DNA of 64,000 bases from Cryphonectria parasitica EP155 (lineage: Eukaryota > Ascomycota > Sordariomycetes > Diaporthales > Cryphonectriaceae), in contig NW_024468912.1 in the NCBI RefSeq assembly GCF_011745365.1, forward strand, positions 682,001 through 746,000, read 5' to 3'. Position 1 is the first letter of the stretch; the number at the start of each line of letters is the position of its first letter. The position numbers and the translations under genes were made by a program. Below the pieces are notes generated by a model that was not told the DNA's origin, did no database searches, and saw only the letters and a program-made list of their open reading frames with translations. Below are positions 11,798-24,364 of this stretch, in pieces.

Positions 11798-13357
11798 ATG
11801 GACCAAGAGGGACCCACGACAACCTCAAGCAATCCAGCCTACAACAGCCTGTCCACTGTCCAGCCTGCTGTCAAGCCATTGTACAGCAGCAGCCTCAGCA
11901 AGACCTCCTGTCCAAACCCTAGGTAAGATCTGCCCTACACTGCCACTGCCATTGTGCGCGGCGGCCCCCCCCTTCTTCCCCTTCTCCCAACCCTCTCTAT
12001 TTTTCTTGGACCCCTTCTCGACAAACTTCCCAGGTCAATTTGCAGCCTTGCTCCAATCACCAAGGCCTATTATTCCTCCGCATCCCCCTTCAACCCTCAA
12101 CCATACATCGGGGTTGCCGGAAAGACGTCCGTGCTGGGCTCGTCGTTCTTCCCGCCGTGCCACTCCACAAGGAAAAGCCACTGTGACTCTGCCCAGCTAT
12201 CATACTGATCCAACCCTGAAGACAGTCTTCCGCTCCTCAACACCAAGCCTGGACTCCCAACAACACCAGTACTACCGACCGGTCGAATCACCCCAGAGCG
12301 CAAGAATACCCCGATCCTGCTGTGACCAAGCCAGCGTGGAATAGTTTCTTCAATCGCGTCAAGGAGGTAAGTGAGCCCACACGCGCGCGCGCACACATCC
12401 TCGACACTACCTACAATCAGTCCTCCGCGTCAAACCACTACTGCATACTACTACTTGGCGTTGCGCCCTGGCCTCTGCGCCTTGCGCGGACCCGACCCAC
12501 CCGGGTCCCACCTGCTTCGAGCTGTGCTGTCACACCTCATCTGAAATTCCACCATGACCTCGACACACTTTTCTTGCCCCTTTTTTTCAATTCTTGCCCT
12601 ACACACTTGAAACCACCTTTACCTGTGCCCTCTCCCCCTCGTCTGGGACAGAAGAGAGGCTCACTCTAAATCTGTCTGCTTCCAGGGTCAGCGCGGCCAG
12701 CTCACCGTCAACGACGGAGCCGAATTCGAGGACCTTTATGCCAACAGCTCCCCCGAAACGACCAGCGGCCATCCCAGAATGGTCCAGCAGAAGAAGGCTG
12801 GTTCCGCTGAAGCGATGAACGGTTTCGGCAAACGGCAGTCCGCGATGCCTTACTCGCGGAACAGCAACAACGTGCACAAATCGCACAGCGGTATGGCGAC
12901 CCGCCAGCGCCCTCGCAGCAACAAGTCAAGCGCTGACGACCCACAAGGCAGCAGGTCCGGCTTCCAGACCGACAGCAGCATCTCGAGCGGCCGTCTCGGC
13001 GACAGACGCGAGCTCCAGCGATGGGATGCCGGAGACGCCACCGGCAATGGACTTGTCGATGGCGGGCTAGAGGACTCTACAGACAGCCACAAGCCCTGGG
13101 ACCAGTTTGCTGTCAATGAGAAGAAATTTGGCGTCCAGTCCGACTACGATGAGAACCTCTACACCACCCCCCTCGACCGCAGTCGTCCTGATTATAAGGA
13201 CGCCGTCGCGCGTGCCGACCGACTGGCTCGCAAGATCGAGGGCAGCAACGCCACCTCCGCACATGCCGCCGAGGAGCGCATGATGGACCACGTCGCACAG
13301 GGCGATGATGGTGCTGATGAAGAGGACAAGTATGACCTGCCCATCGGCCAGCAGCAG

Positions 13358-13388
<31 letters not shown>

Positions 13389-15922
13389 ATTGTTCATTGT
13401 TGTTCATTTTCTCGCTAACTCCGGCCACAGATACAGCGGTGTCAAGCGAGCGGACTTCCCGCCTCTCGGCAGCCAGGCTACGAACAAGTACACGCCGCCA
13501 GCACGACGAGCGCCGACCGGATCCGCTACCGTCAAGGGCGCCCCTGTTGATCCGGCCATCATCTCATCGCAGCTGCGAGCTGCCCCAAACAACACGAGCA
13601 GTAGACAGACGACGTCCAGGCAGGACGACACCAAGAGCCCTGTCAACAGCAACAAGGCCCCCCAGCCCCAGAAGTCCTCAGAGACCACCAAGCCTGCCGA
13701 GCCCACCAGCAAGGAGGAGGCCAAGCCCGTAGAGGGCGCAATCAAAGCCCAGTCCGACGTCAAACCAGCCGAAAAGCCAACCGCAGCCCTGCGGTCGTCC
13801 CTCACCGTCACTCGAAATGGCGCGGTTGCCGCCAAAGAGAACCAACCAATAGAGAAGGAGGTTCTCGCGGCTTTCAAGTCATTTGGTGATACACAGCGGC
13901 AGATCCAGAAGGGCAAGGAGAAGGCTGCCAAGAGCAAGAAGCTGGATGAGCTCAAGGCGTTTGCGGCCAAGTTCAAGCTGGGCACGCCCGTGCCCAATGA
14001 CCTGATCGGCATCATCGCCAAGGACCCCAAGAAGCAGCAGGAGATTCAGGACAAGGCTCGCAAGAACGCCGAGGAGGTGCAGCGTGCCAAGGACGAGGCC
14101 AAGAAGGTCGATACAAAGACCCAACAGGGCGTTGCTGCCCCCAAACCGGCGCAGTCCAAGTCGTCGGAGCACGTGCCCGCTTCTTCGTCTGGCACTGAGA
14201 CTCCTGCCTCGGCAACCGAGAGCCGGACCACATCCCGTCAGGGTCCTGCGCAGCCACAGCACGCGAGTGCTGGCAGCGCTGCGGGCGCCAACCGCCACCC
14301 TGGCAATCGTCAGTCTTACACTCCAGGCTCGTACCAGCAGCAGTACCGCGGCGATCGTGGACAAGGCCAGAACCTACCACGCCACAACCAGCAGGGCAGC
14401 CATCTGGCACAGCACCTGCGCAATGGCGAGCAGCAGAGGATGATGCAGCAACCCCACCGCATGGCGCCAGACGCGCGCATGCCTCCCACCGGACCAGCCG
14501 CCAACAACATGGGCCCAGCCTTTCCACCCCGCCACGCCGGCGTCCCGCCAGGTCACATGGTCCCAGGTCCCAGGCTGAATCCCAACACACAAGAGTTCAG
14601 GCCCAATGCGCAGCCCTTTATCCCCGCAGGACCCAGTGCTGCCTCGAGCCCCCGCTCAGCAATGAACAATGTGGCTGTTGACCACCACCAGCAGACCGCC
14701 ACCCCGCCTGTCCTGACCGTTGTCATCCGCCGCAAGATTAAGCCGATCGACATCAAGAAGTGCTTCATCCTCAGCCACGTCCAGTCATTCAAGGCACCTC
14801 AGACGAACAAGCCCGCGTGGGAGGAGAATGGTGGGCTGCGGCCGGCGTTCGACACGCTGCCGACGTGGAAGTCCATTCGGGAAGAGGACAGCAAGGATAA
14901 GATCAGCTACAAGCAACTCTTCGACCGACCACCATATACTACCACGATGGCCACGCCCAACCCGGCCCCCGTGGTACCTCAGATACCGCACCAGCACCAG
15001 CTCCCCTTCCACCTGCAGCAGGGGGCACAGAACGCGGGTCCTCGGCAGTCGCCACACATGCCACCCATGCAGATGCACGGCGGTGGTCACCCTGCTCATG
15101 GTCCTCATATGCCATTTAACAACGGCGAGGACGGCACCAGGATGATGCACTCGAACTCGGCACAGTCGTACGCATCTCCGCGACCAGGACAGGTCCCGAT
15201 GGCCTATCCTAACATGATGAACTCACCTTCTCATATGCCCTACTCGCAGCCTGTCATGCCTGGCTTCATGGGCCCCGGCGCGCCACCGATGGGAGGCCCG
15301 CAGATGCGCAACTTTACGCAGAACCCACAATACATGCCACAGCAGCATGGACAGATGGGACCGCCCATGATGATGGGGCCAGGCTACATGGCGGCCCCCT
15401 CGCCCATGATGCAGGGCACCCCGCAGATGCCGATGGCCTACCCAGGGGCCCACCCTAACTTTGTGCCTCCCGGACCCGTACCTCCCCAGGCCATGCAAGG
15501 TGCCAACGGATACCCGAGCCCCGGACGGCCAGCTGCTCCGATGATGGCGCATCAGGGCTCCCAGCAGGGTCAGCACATGTACGGGATGAGCCCCGGTGCC
15601 ATGCCTCAGTACCAACAGCCCGTGTTCACGCCTCAGCAGCCAGGCCAAAGTAAGTTGAACAATAGGCGATACAGCTCCTCGGGACGTCAGTACTAACGGG
15701 GCGTTTATGGGGAACAAAGTGGGTAACATGAGAGTACACAACAACCCTGGACCCCAGCAGCTCGTCGGCACGAGTCCCCAGCAGGTGCACCAACACGGAC
15801 CCCAGCACCGAGGTAACAACTTTGGCGGGAAGAACTTCTCTGGCCCGCCCCCTCCTGGACCGTCGCCAAGCCATGGTGGTTCTCAAACCCGAGCGCCAGA
15901 CGCCCCAGAGGAGGCCAAGTGA
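11798..15922 (+). CDS. PBP1: Ataxin-2 homologue, poly(A)-binding-protein-binding protein Pbp1
   Basis: An RNA-granule and poly(A)-tail regulator that binds Pab1. The model is join(11798..11922, 12222..12366, 12686..13329, 13431..15649, 15720..15922), 1111 aa. Residues from about 91 (GQLTVNDGAEFEDLYANSS) match the first strands of the ataxin-2 Lsm domain. LsmAD follows at about residues 237-290 (KFGVQSDYDENLYTT). A clear PAM2 motif, LNPNTQEFRPNAQPF, lies near residues 687-701 and would bind the MLLE domain of poly(A)-binding protein. The rest is disordered and rich in Pro, Gln, Met and Gly. The last intron carries a perfect TACTAAC branch site at 15691-15697. Intron 3 (13330-13430) contains a CTG repeat. 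The second half of the Lsm domain is weakly conserved. The 5' end is the least certain part: the first acceptor (12221) was chosen because it restores the frame. Confidence 0.88.
13354..13385 (+). repeat. CTG microsatellite inside an intron of the ataxin-2 gene
   Basis: About ten CTG triplets directly follow CAGCAGCAG, so the block can fold on itself. It lies wholly within intron 3 (13330-13430) and is spliced out. Reading frames that run through it are artefacts. Confidence 0.85.
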
Positions 15923-17481
15923 AGGGACAGCCCACCCAACATTGACGAAACCTCGTCAGTTTGTCAGTAATCTTCCGGGTCCTGGTATCCGTTTATGTGT
16001 GGACACAACCCACCGCCAATCATGAAGTTTGACATCAGCGCCGGGCACTAGCGATATTGGTCAATTGAATTATTTACACTCTTCTGACACACACACACAC
16101 ACACACACATACCCACCACACGACATTGGGTCTGGTCACAGCCAGACAGAGCAAGTGATCAGAAATCATCAGCGATTTCGACATCTTTTCATCAACATCG
16201 CACGCCTCGGACGATGCTACTACTACATGAATTGTCGCAGCTTAAGGCGACCATGAGCCAGACGGCTCCAGTGGTCTCTCCTTGGGCAAGCTGTATGCTG
16301 GGGAATAGGAAGCGAGCGGAAGTGGAGAGGCAGGGATAGGTTGATTCTGCAGCAGGTCATGCGGCCAACAAGATTCGTTCTAGGTTCACATTTTTTCTCG
16401 GCAGGACTACCGCGAACGAGCAAGCATGGCCACGACGGCAGAGAGGAGGGAGTTTCCCAGATATTTGTACTGGGAATTGCCCCTTTAATGACCCGCAGCA
16501 AGAGAGGGGGTATACAAAAATTACAGGATATCGTGAGTAAAGTAGTACGACTTTGCTGGATTTGGAGGAGAGGAGAGTAGTTGGGCAGTCAAAAGTTTCC
16601 AGGTTGACTGGCCATGTGTGGCAGGGCGACGGGCGTGATTGCTGCTGCAGAACTTTCTTTGTCTGTAGGCAATCGACAAGTGGTTTGTCTCATCGCCTCT
16701 CGGCTCAGGGCAACGTGAGGGGGCTACTTAAGTGACGATCGATAACTATGACCTATGTGCGGCGGTCCACCGCACTCAGGTAGTCATGGTAGTTGGAATT
16801 CACTAGTTGATACGATGTCGACATCTTTGTGCCAGTACAAAAATGTGACGAAAAGAAGGGCTGGAAGCATCTTCCAAGGCCCGGATTTGAACACATCAAG
16901 AAGTGAAGGGATGAGTTCTGTTTGCGTGCCCTGAGATCTTGCAAGTTTGACGTCAAATTCTTATTCAGTGGGTAGTATGTACTTGTTACCTCCGTCCCAG
17001 CATGACTTTGGTTCACGAGACCCTCAAAACATGCTGGAAACAAGAGACAGGACAGGGACTGAGTGGATCAGGGTTGTTTACCCCAGACTCGCCTAGGAAA
17101 CCTTGAAAACTTTAATTCGAGATGTGCAAGTGGGGGGGCAACCGACCACCGGTGCCCCAACGCAGGCTGTACCTTTTATTTCTCTTCGGAAAGGACTCAG
17201 GGCACTCTCTGCCCACTTACTCTCTTCAACGGGATGGATCAAATATTGAACTACATATTCTGTCTCTGAGCTACGAATTTTGTTGCCTTCAAGAAAGAAA
17301 GGGGGGGGGGGGAAAGCTATTGAAAGGGGGGAAGGCATTCTCACGCGCATCACATAGTCACGGGTTGGGCAAAACAAAAGACTTTTTGGCAAAGACATCC
17401 CAATACTGCTATAGAATTCTCATGATCAAATAACCTAGTCACTCATTCTCCTGGGTCCAGTGCGTCTTATAATCTTCCTCC
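15923..17481. other. Intergenic region between convergent genes
   Basis: This separates the 3' ends of the ataxin-2 gene and the cysteine-rich secreted protein. It contains an AC dinucleotide repeat at about 16087-16108 and a run of twelve G at 17301-17312. No gene is supported. Confidence 0.5.
16087..16108. repeat. AC dinucleotide microsatellite
   Basis: About eleven uninterrupted AC units in the 3' flank of the ataxin-2 gene. Confidence 0.9.
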
Positions 17482-18469
17482 CTAATAAGGAATCCCCCTG
17501 ACCATCATGCACTCGGTCTGTATCAAGCCGCACGTCGACAGGCTCACCGCTTCCTCGACAGCCTCCCCCAACACGATCGAGACCGTCTGGAACTTGATTG
17601 TGGCCGTTCCCTGGTCGTCCATCTGGCAGGCGCCGGAGCGCTTGCCCTGGGCTGCGTTCAGGATCCACAAGGAGCGGCCGCAGGCTTGTTTCCGCAGGGA
17701 GGGGTCCTTGTGGTTCCAGAACTGCTCGTCGAAGAGGTGGTCGTTTGGGAGTACCACTTTCCTATAGAAGGAGGAGGAGGAGGAGGGATGGGATTGTTAG
17801 CTCTCTTTGGGTTTTTCTTTAGGGGGATATAGGTTGAGGTTGGGAGATTGTGATGTGACCGTGAGAGAAAAGGTAAAAGTAAAAGGTTTCCCCATTATTG
17901 AAGGCGCGACGGCTTCTGAAAAAGAAAGAGATAGAAAACCCTTGATATGCGAGCGAGAAGAACCATTTACAATGAATCATAAGACCAGGTAATGTACATA
18001 AAGAAAAGGAAAGCCATGCAATCATCAGACGGAAGAAAGTAAGAGAGAGAGAGAAATATATGCCTACCAGTGAGACCACAGTCCGCAGCCCCAGCTCAGT
18101 CCTTTGCAGTATTCACAACTGACCTTGTCGAGCGTCTCGGGGTGCCACCTCGGGTCTCTTTCCATGTTCGGGTTGTCCCGACAGTCGAGCCTCAGGGGTG
18201 GAGGTGAAGCACGCGACGACAGGTTGTCCACCATCGCTAATGGCGGGAGTGTGGTGGTGTTCAGGGATGACGGCCAGTTGATGCCAGTCTCGTCCTGTGA
18301 TACGGGGGCAGGTTTCTGAGAAAGAGCGAGAGAAAGAGAGAGAGAGAGACTGTCAGCAGAAATTATTGTCTTGAGTAACTAATCGGGAGGGAGTCAATGA
18401 AGTGAAGGAACTTACAGACAACACGAGCACTGCACCCAGCTGGGCCAGGACGATTTTGGCGAACCACAT
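17482..18469 (-). CDS. Small cysteine-rich secreted protein (unrecognised; effector-like)
   Basis: A three-exon model assembled by eye: complement(join(17482..17761, 18068..18315, 18416..18469)), 193 aa. Exon 1 encodes MWFAKIVLAQLGAVLVLS, a good signal peptide with a short positive start and a hydrophobic core. It ends at a GTAAGT donor in phase 0. Exon 2 begins at TTTCTCAG and carries four Cys (LDC, VSC, EYC, WGC). It leaves by GTAGGC in phase 2, and exon 3 restores Trp and continues KVVLPNDHLFDEQFW, ending in GIPY. Exon 3 has four more Cys (QAC, GAC, STC, TEC). Eight cysteines in a short secreted chain suggest four disulfides. The nearer donor GTCAGT after LDK does not keep the frame, so it was not used. 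I recognise no family. Expression and secretion are inference. Confidence 0.68.
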
Positions 18470-19322
18470 GATGGGTGCTCAGAGGGAGGGAAAGAGAGAG
18501 GCAAGAGAAGGAGAAGGAGAAGGAGACGAATCTACAGATGGGCAGATGACCTTGAACCATTGATGATGAGATGACTGGCTGCAGAGGGAGATTATATGAA
18601 GAAGATTAGTGGAAGACATTACATCATACAGTGGCATCACCTCTGGCTATATATACTTCTGTTCGATATAAAGATGACTGCCTGGTAGGATCTAGTATAT
18701 GTACGATGGCGAACTGGTGCGTGTTAGTGTATACGTATTGAGTTTGTACAGTGCTCCTCGTGTATAAAGTTGGCACGGCCTTGTGCTAGACAAGACTTGG
18801 TCCACCGTCTTTTACCTAGAGAAACCATTTGTACAACAAAGAGACATCATCACCTTGATGAACTATACACTCGATCCGATCTTGCTAATCTCGGTTGAAA
18901 AGCATGTGATAGCCTAGTAATCCTGGACATTTTTGCAGACTAGTCCTGACAATGGATCCCTCAAGCTCTGGGCCAAAAAGCTCTTGTCGAACGGAGCAAT
19001 GACTGAGGAATTAAAGCAGTCTCGTACTGTCTTAAGCCAAGACGGCGTCTTTCGTGGTACGGGACAAGACTCGATAGACAAATTACTGGCTCATTAGTAT
19101 AGACTGCATCTTTTCTCACTTCATCATAATGTTCATCCTTGTCTGCGAGGGTTAATTTGGCTTGGATTGAGCGTGGCTGGGATACATTGAAGGCCTGATG
19201 TTCTAGTCATTACCAGACAGACTTCCTTGGCCTGAAAACAACAAAGGCTACAGGCTATAAGAAGAAGACCGGTACTAGAACCTTGCCAATTCCATCAGCC
19301 CCGACACCCAGAATTTCATCAA
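18470..19322. other. Upstream region of the secreted protein and 3' flank of the OPT transporter
   Basis: Apart from a TATA-like site at 18647-18655, no feature is recognised. Confidence 0.5.
18647..18655 (-). promoter_or_regulatory. TATA-like box of the secreted protein gene
   Basis: TATATATAG on the minus strand lies about 178 bp before the start at 18469. This is similar to the spacing at the monooxygenase gene. Confidence 0.4.
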
Positions 19323-22316
19323 CTACCAGTCCAGCGGATACTGGTCCGGCTCCAGACCAAAGTGCCCCGAGGCCGGCAATGCCTTGAGAGAAGCATTATT
19401 ATTATACAGCTGGTAGTCCACGCCATCCATGAGCACATCATTGCCCCACCAGCTCAAGGTCGCATCTTTACCGGCGCCAAAGCTAAAAACAAGGGTGACG
19501 ATGAGGCCCGAGATGGCCACGCCGACATTGAGCCCGGCAAAGACCATGTACGCATATTTGCCCCACCAGGCGGTGTAGCGGCGCTTGAGGTAGAACTGGA
19601 ACACCCAGGCGAGGTAGATGCCCAGCGTGGCATACGTGAGGTTTGTGTTGCCGGCCCAGTTGAGGGCGCCCGACAGGGCGATGGCAGGGTGCAGACAGGC
19701 GAGCACGCTGGCGACGGGCCCCCACACGTGGCGGTCAAAGGTGGCGAAGCGGCCTTCGTCGTTCATGGACGAGCGGATGCGCTCGCGCACGCGGGGGAGG
19801 ACCTTTTCGGCGAGGACCCAGACGAGGCCGACGACGGCGCCGATGAGGAAGCACCAGGGGAGGATGGGGTACAGCTTGAACATGTTGTTTGTGCCAAAGG
19901 CGCCGAAGAGGATGGTGGACGCGTAGACGGACTGGGCGTAGGTGCACACCATGTGCTCCTTGTTGTCCCACTGGCAGAGGGTGTTGTCCGAGTTGTAGTA
20001 GACGAGCATGACCTCGAGGATGGCGCAGTAGATGAAGCAGTTGACAAAGGTGGCCGCCACGTGGCCTCGGAAGACGGCACGGGGGGGTAACTTGGCGTAG
20101 TGGGCGTACTTGAGGTCCGTCGTGAAGCCGCCCGCCATCTGCTCAAAGGCACCGCCCAGCATGAGGATGACCAGCTGCGGCATGGGCTGGCCGGGGAACC
20201 AGACGCCCGGCAGGACCTGCCAGATGACGTTGAGCGAGATGCCCGTGGAGGCGATGCTCTCGATGATGACCCAGGGGATCGTGAGCAGGGCGCCGATGGC
20301 GGTGACACCCAGGATGCTCCACCAGGGCGTCTGCGTCGGCCAGGCCACGCAGGCCACGATGGAGATGATGAAGCCAAACACAAAGACGATGCCGTACCAC
20401 CACTCGGGCACCTCTGGGTACCGGCGCATCATGCGCGTGTGGCCGTCGGTAAAGCCTGTGTAGATGGAGCGGCGCTTGATGGTGTTGACCACCATGCCCA
20501 CAAAGGCCTTCTTCAGCGGCTGCCAGTACTTGATGAAGACGTACACGATGGAGAAGGTGTAGTACACAAAGTTGCCGCCCGTTATGAAGAGGTTGGCGAT
20601 GGCGTAGTAGGGAGGGCCGTAGGCCTTGTAGTTGTCAATGTTGACCCCGTTGTCGTCGTTGAGGACCTTGCTGACGTTGTAGGCTGTCATGGTGTTGTCG
20701 AAGGCGTCGTTGGAGTTGATGGGCATATATGCACCCCTAGGAGGAGGAGGAGTAGTGGTTTAGTATATACTGGTATGAAAAGTCGACGTAAAAAAATAAA
20801 AATAAAAAAGGCGGGCCTCTTTTGCATAGCCAAAAGTAGAATCAATACATACCAGGACACGTTTGTGTAGTACATGATGAGAATTACTATGCCGCTGATC
20901 ACGCGCATCACATATTGTTGAAGTTGGCTGTGTGTAAGATATTCACTGTCAGCAACTCCTGATAGTCTCCAATGAATCCTAACAAGATGATCGAAACAAA
21001 TGCAATACTCACGCAAAAAAGGGCGAGTTCATCGTTGTTGAACCAGACAGGTTCGGATCAAAACTCGACACTGGGTTGAAACCCATCCCACCATACGAAC
21101 CCGTCACAACAGCCAGGTTCAGATTGTTAGGAGCAATCCATGTCATCCAGTTAAACATGCGCAGGGCCTGGAACACCTCGTTGGGAAGCCAGTAGTAAAT
21201 AATGAAAAACCCGGTAGCGGCCAGGAAGCACATGTACCGCGACATCTTCCAGCCATTAATCGTCTCGCGCTTGTTCTCGTAGTTGATAAGGGTCCTGTTC
21301 AGCGCTATGGTGGGCAGGGCCGAGGGCCAGATGGCCTCAACGGGGTAGACGGTGAGACGGCGCAGGATGCCCGCCATGCCCATGCCAAAAACCTGGTTGG
21401 CCAGGGCGAGCACGATGGCGAAGCCGAAGCTGACCCAGTGCTGGTTGAAGAAGGCCGGGAGGCGCATGACCAGCAGGCCTGTGAAGTTGCCAATGGTGCT
21501 CGAGCCGTTGAAGATGATGGTGGCGAAGAGCTGTTCTTTGGACGTCCAGGGGCCTGGGTTGAGGCTGTACCGCGTGCCACGGAACCGGAAGCCCCAGTCT
21601 GGGAGGAAGAGGGCCATGCCGCGGCCCATGGGCACGAGAATGAGCTGAACGACCGACCCAGGGATGGAGATGCCAGGCTGTCGAGGGTTGAAGACTGCAA
21701 CAAGTCAGTATTGAACAATTGATTATGTGTGCATGAAATACAGAGACAGAGGCAGCCTACAAGTGTTGACAGCCGTGCAGACACAGACCCAGAACATGCC
21801 CAGAAAGTATGCGCGGAAGCTCTCGCAGGGCTCGCTGGGGTCATCATACGGAATAGTCACGGCGCGAACCTCCGTGTAAGGCGACCAGTTGTGAATCAGA
21901 CCGGCTGTCTTGCACGTCTCGTACGCCCAGTCGCCCTGTTCCATGGCGCAGGCCCCGTGGCCCTCGACAAGCTCCCTGCAGCGCTGCATCAGGTTCACGT
22001 CGAACGAGTAGTCGTGCTGGTGGTTCACGAGGACGGTCTTGAGAAAATCGACAGAGTCCTCCTCGTTCATGGTGAAGATGGCCTCGGCCACGCGGTCTGG
22101 GTCCGACCCCGGGGGCAGCGTCTCTCCGCCGTGTCGCCCTGTGTAGCCCTCCTTGAGACGTACGAGCCATTCTTCTGGGGGCACCCACTGGACCTGCTGC
22201 GACAACGTATCGGTCGCCTTCTTCTCGTCGAGGTTCACATCTTGAGACTTCTCGGACGACTGCTCATTGTCATCGAATGCTGCGACGTCTGCGTCTGGGC
22301 GGAACCGGACAGACAT
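19323..22316 (-). CDS. Oligopeptide transporter (OPT family)
   Basis: A plasma-membrane importer, proton-driven in characterised OPT members, for small peptides such as tetra/pentapeptides or glutathione. The model is complement(join(19323..20736, 20853..20927, 21013..21694, 21761..22316)), 908 aa, the usual length for fungal OPTs. The N-terminal 150 residues are hydrophilic (MSVRFRPDADVAAFDD...). Family blocks follow: the NPG motif in YSLNPGPW, GWKMSRYMCF, MPINSNDAFDNT and KLPPRAVFRGH (the KIPPR-like motif). Twelve or more membrane segments are visible. The introns are 66, 85 and 116 bp. The 75-nt exon 3 (QLQQYVMRVISG...YYTNVSW) is confirmed by its join to GAYMPINSND. The start at 22316 is preferred over an upstream in-frame codon that lies in a purine repeat. 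The substrate is not predictable. Confidence 0.92.
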
Positions 22317-22330
22317 TTTGAAGCAAAGAG

Positions 22331-22375
22331 ATGGAAGAGGAAGAAGAAGAAGAGGAAGAAGAAGAAGAGGAAGAC
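22331..22375. repeat. GGAAGA/GAA purine tract upstream of the OPT gene
   Basis: An imperfect purine-only tract lies immediately upstream of the OPT start, in what should be the 5' leader (pyrimidine-rich on the transcribed strand). Confidence 0.75.
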
Positions 22376-24305
22376 GACACAAACGGAGATCCTTTGGTCT
22401 ATCTCTATCTTTTTCTCTTTTCTCTGTTGCCAGCGCTCGCTCGTCCGTCTGAAGAACAGAGAGACTCCTCTGATATTCGCTGCAGGCAAGGCAAGATCGA
22501 CATGATCAAAGATTGGGACCATAAAAGACCTACATATAAGTACTTGGAAAGATAAAAGGGCACATCCATGGATGGGATTTGAGATAAGCACTACAAACAA
22601 ACAAGGATGCTCTGGACCCCGCCCCAGCAAAAATGTGTACTATAGTACTGTAACGTTCGCATGGAAGGCGGGGTGCATATGCGTGTGTTATCCCAATCCA
22701 ACACGGAGCGGGTACAACGACAGGCCCCCTCGAGTTATCTTCCGTTGGTTCGCCATGGGGTGGTGGACCGCCAGCCGTTACACCCGGTCAATATGCGCAA
22801 TAGCACAGTAGTATTCGTTGGTTAGGATTCCCGTATGTGGGCTGGTAAACCAAGCAAGTGGCACGAGGTGTGATCAGCTGGGGTTTTCCTGTCTGGGATG
22901 GCCAGGACAAGGGAAGGTGGGGGGGGATGGTTCGGCCGACGGGGCGATTGTGGAGGACAAAAGACTGTGGGCGATCATTGGGTTCATACCATTGATGTGA
23001 CCTACACAGATGAGGGGGAAAGGGAAGAAGGGGGCTAGAACTTATTAGGGGCTTTATGGAGGAGTTGTTATTATGATCTGTTATATGGTTGGAGGAACCA
23101 GTCTTCCCTCGGGTGGTGGCAATTTATGGAACAGATCGACTTCCAGGTTGCAGTCAATATTCGGGTGAACGATATACGGTAGAGTATCACTGCAGGAGGT
23201 AGGTGCATTAGCCGGCACAGCGCTCAATTCCGACTTGGAAGGTTGTATGTGTGTAGCATTTATAGTTTACATGTCAATTATCGATATCAATGTATCAAAT
23301 AGATCAAGGGGCAAGCTGTTCCTTCAACCAATTGTTGCGTACTTGTCCAAGCTGTTGGGTTGTAGAGGCAGCTCGATTGGTAATCATTTTGATTGGTGAG
23401 GGATATGAAAAGAAACATGAAGGGATGGGGGAACAATATACTTACTGGACTCGATTAGTCTCTCTATTCGCACGAAGCAGGGGAAATTGCCACCATGGTT
23501 TACCTCCTCTTCTCCTGTGTTTCCCCAAATGTTCGCCCGAATGGTCCTCAATGGACCCATCTCAGAAGGATTACAATCACGTGCATGTCTTTCAGTGCCT
23601 CCTTTAACCCATTTTGTGCTCTTTCCACGATCCTTCATTCTCCACCTCCTGCCCAGCTTTCTGCCTCTGTTGCATTGTTGGTGATGTGTGGGCCCTGGTG
23701 AAAGGGGAGCCGGTCAGCGAGCCAGATCTATAAAGTATGATCCTGCTGAGCGGCTAGATAACAAGGCGGACATAATAGCCGCTCCCTTCTTGACGGACAG
23801 ACCAAAAGGGCTTTAATGACATAAATGACTATCAACCCCCCCCCCCCGGGTCAGTGTTAACATCGGTCCTCTCGTTGTATTGTGGTGATGATGAACTTTG
23901 CGCGACCAGCCGCATTCATTTGACTATATTTTGCAAATTTGGACCTAGTCTGCGCTGATCAGGTGCTCCTCAACGATTGTAAACCAATAATTGAGACGAA
24001 GTGGTCACAAGATTGTGCAGAACTCCTAGTACTTCTCTCCCACTCTTCTTCAGCTGGGAGAATGATCAATGGAGGACTCACTCCCCTTCGAATTTGGCTT
24101 TTCTGTAGTTATATATTACTACACTTTATAGCTGTCCAGTACTCCAATCTCAAGTGTCCAAGATTCCTGTGGGTTCCCTGGCTCTCCTGCATTAACCATG
24201 TGGGGTGTCTTATAGTATAAGCTCATCATAGCTGCCGCGTTTCAATCGCTTAGAGGGCGGTCCATCATCAGTTCTCAAATCGAATGATTCAGCCGGAATG
24301 CAATA
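22376..24305. other. Intergenic region between the OPT gene and the transposon
   Basis: No supported gene. It contains a run of twelve C at 23836-23847. The final bases (ending GCAATA at 24305) are the left flank and TA target duplicate of the transposon. They probably once formed the 3' end of the NLR gene. Confidence 0.5.
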
Positions 24306-24364
24306 AGTCAAAGGGGGGGGTTTCCGCCCATCCGTAGTTTCCGCCCACCCTGGTCAGCCACACC
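24306..24364 (+). repeat. Left terminal inverted repeat of the transposon
   Basis: 59 bp, with one mismatch (C versus T) to the right end. It holds eight G after AGTCAAA and two copies of TTTCCGCCCA (24321-24330, 24338-24347), which are plausible transposase contact sites. Confidence 0.9.

Noticed and set aside
10471..11922. Long Pro/Ser-rich frames in the C-rich region
   Set aside because: They follow from base composition, overlap each other in several frames and lack any domain.
12779..13732. Separate gene with a poly-Cys tract near 13360
   Set aside because: Poly-Cys comes from translating the CTG repeat in an intron. The flanking exons join to LsmAD-containing ataxin-2.
16878..16896. 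Possible tRNA B-box (minus strand GTTCAAATCCGGG)
   Set aside because: No A-box, acceptor stem or cloverleaf could be drawn around it.
19362..20870. Plus-strand frames of 242 and 256 codons over the OPT gene
   Set aside because: Antisense shadows of a GC-rich coding exon. The minus strand has OPT family motifs throughout.
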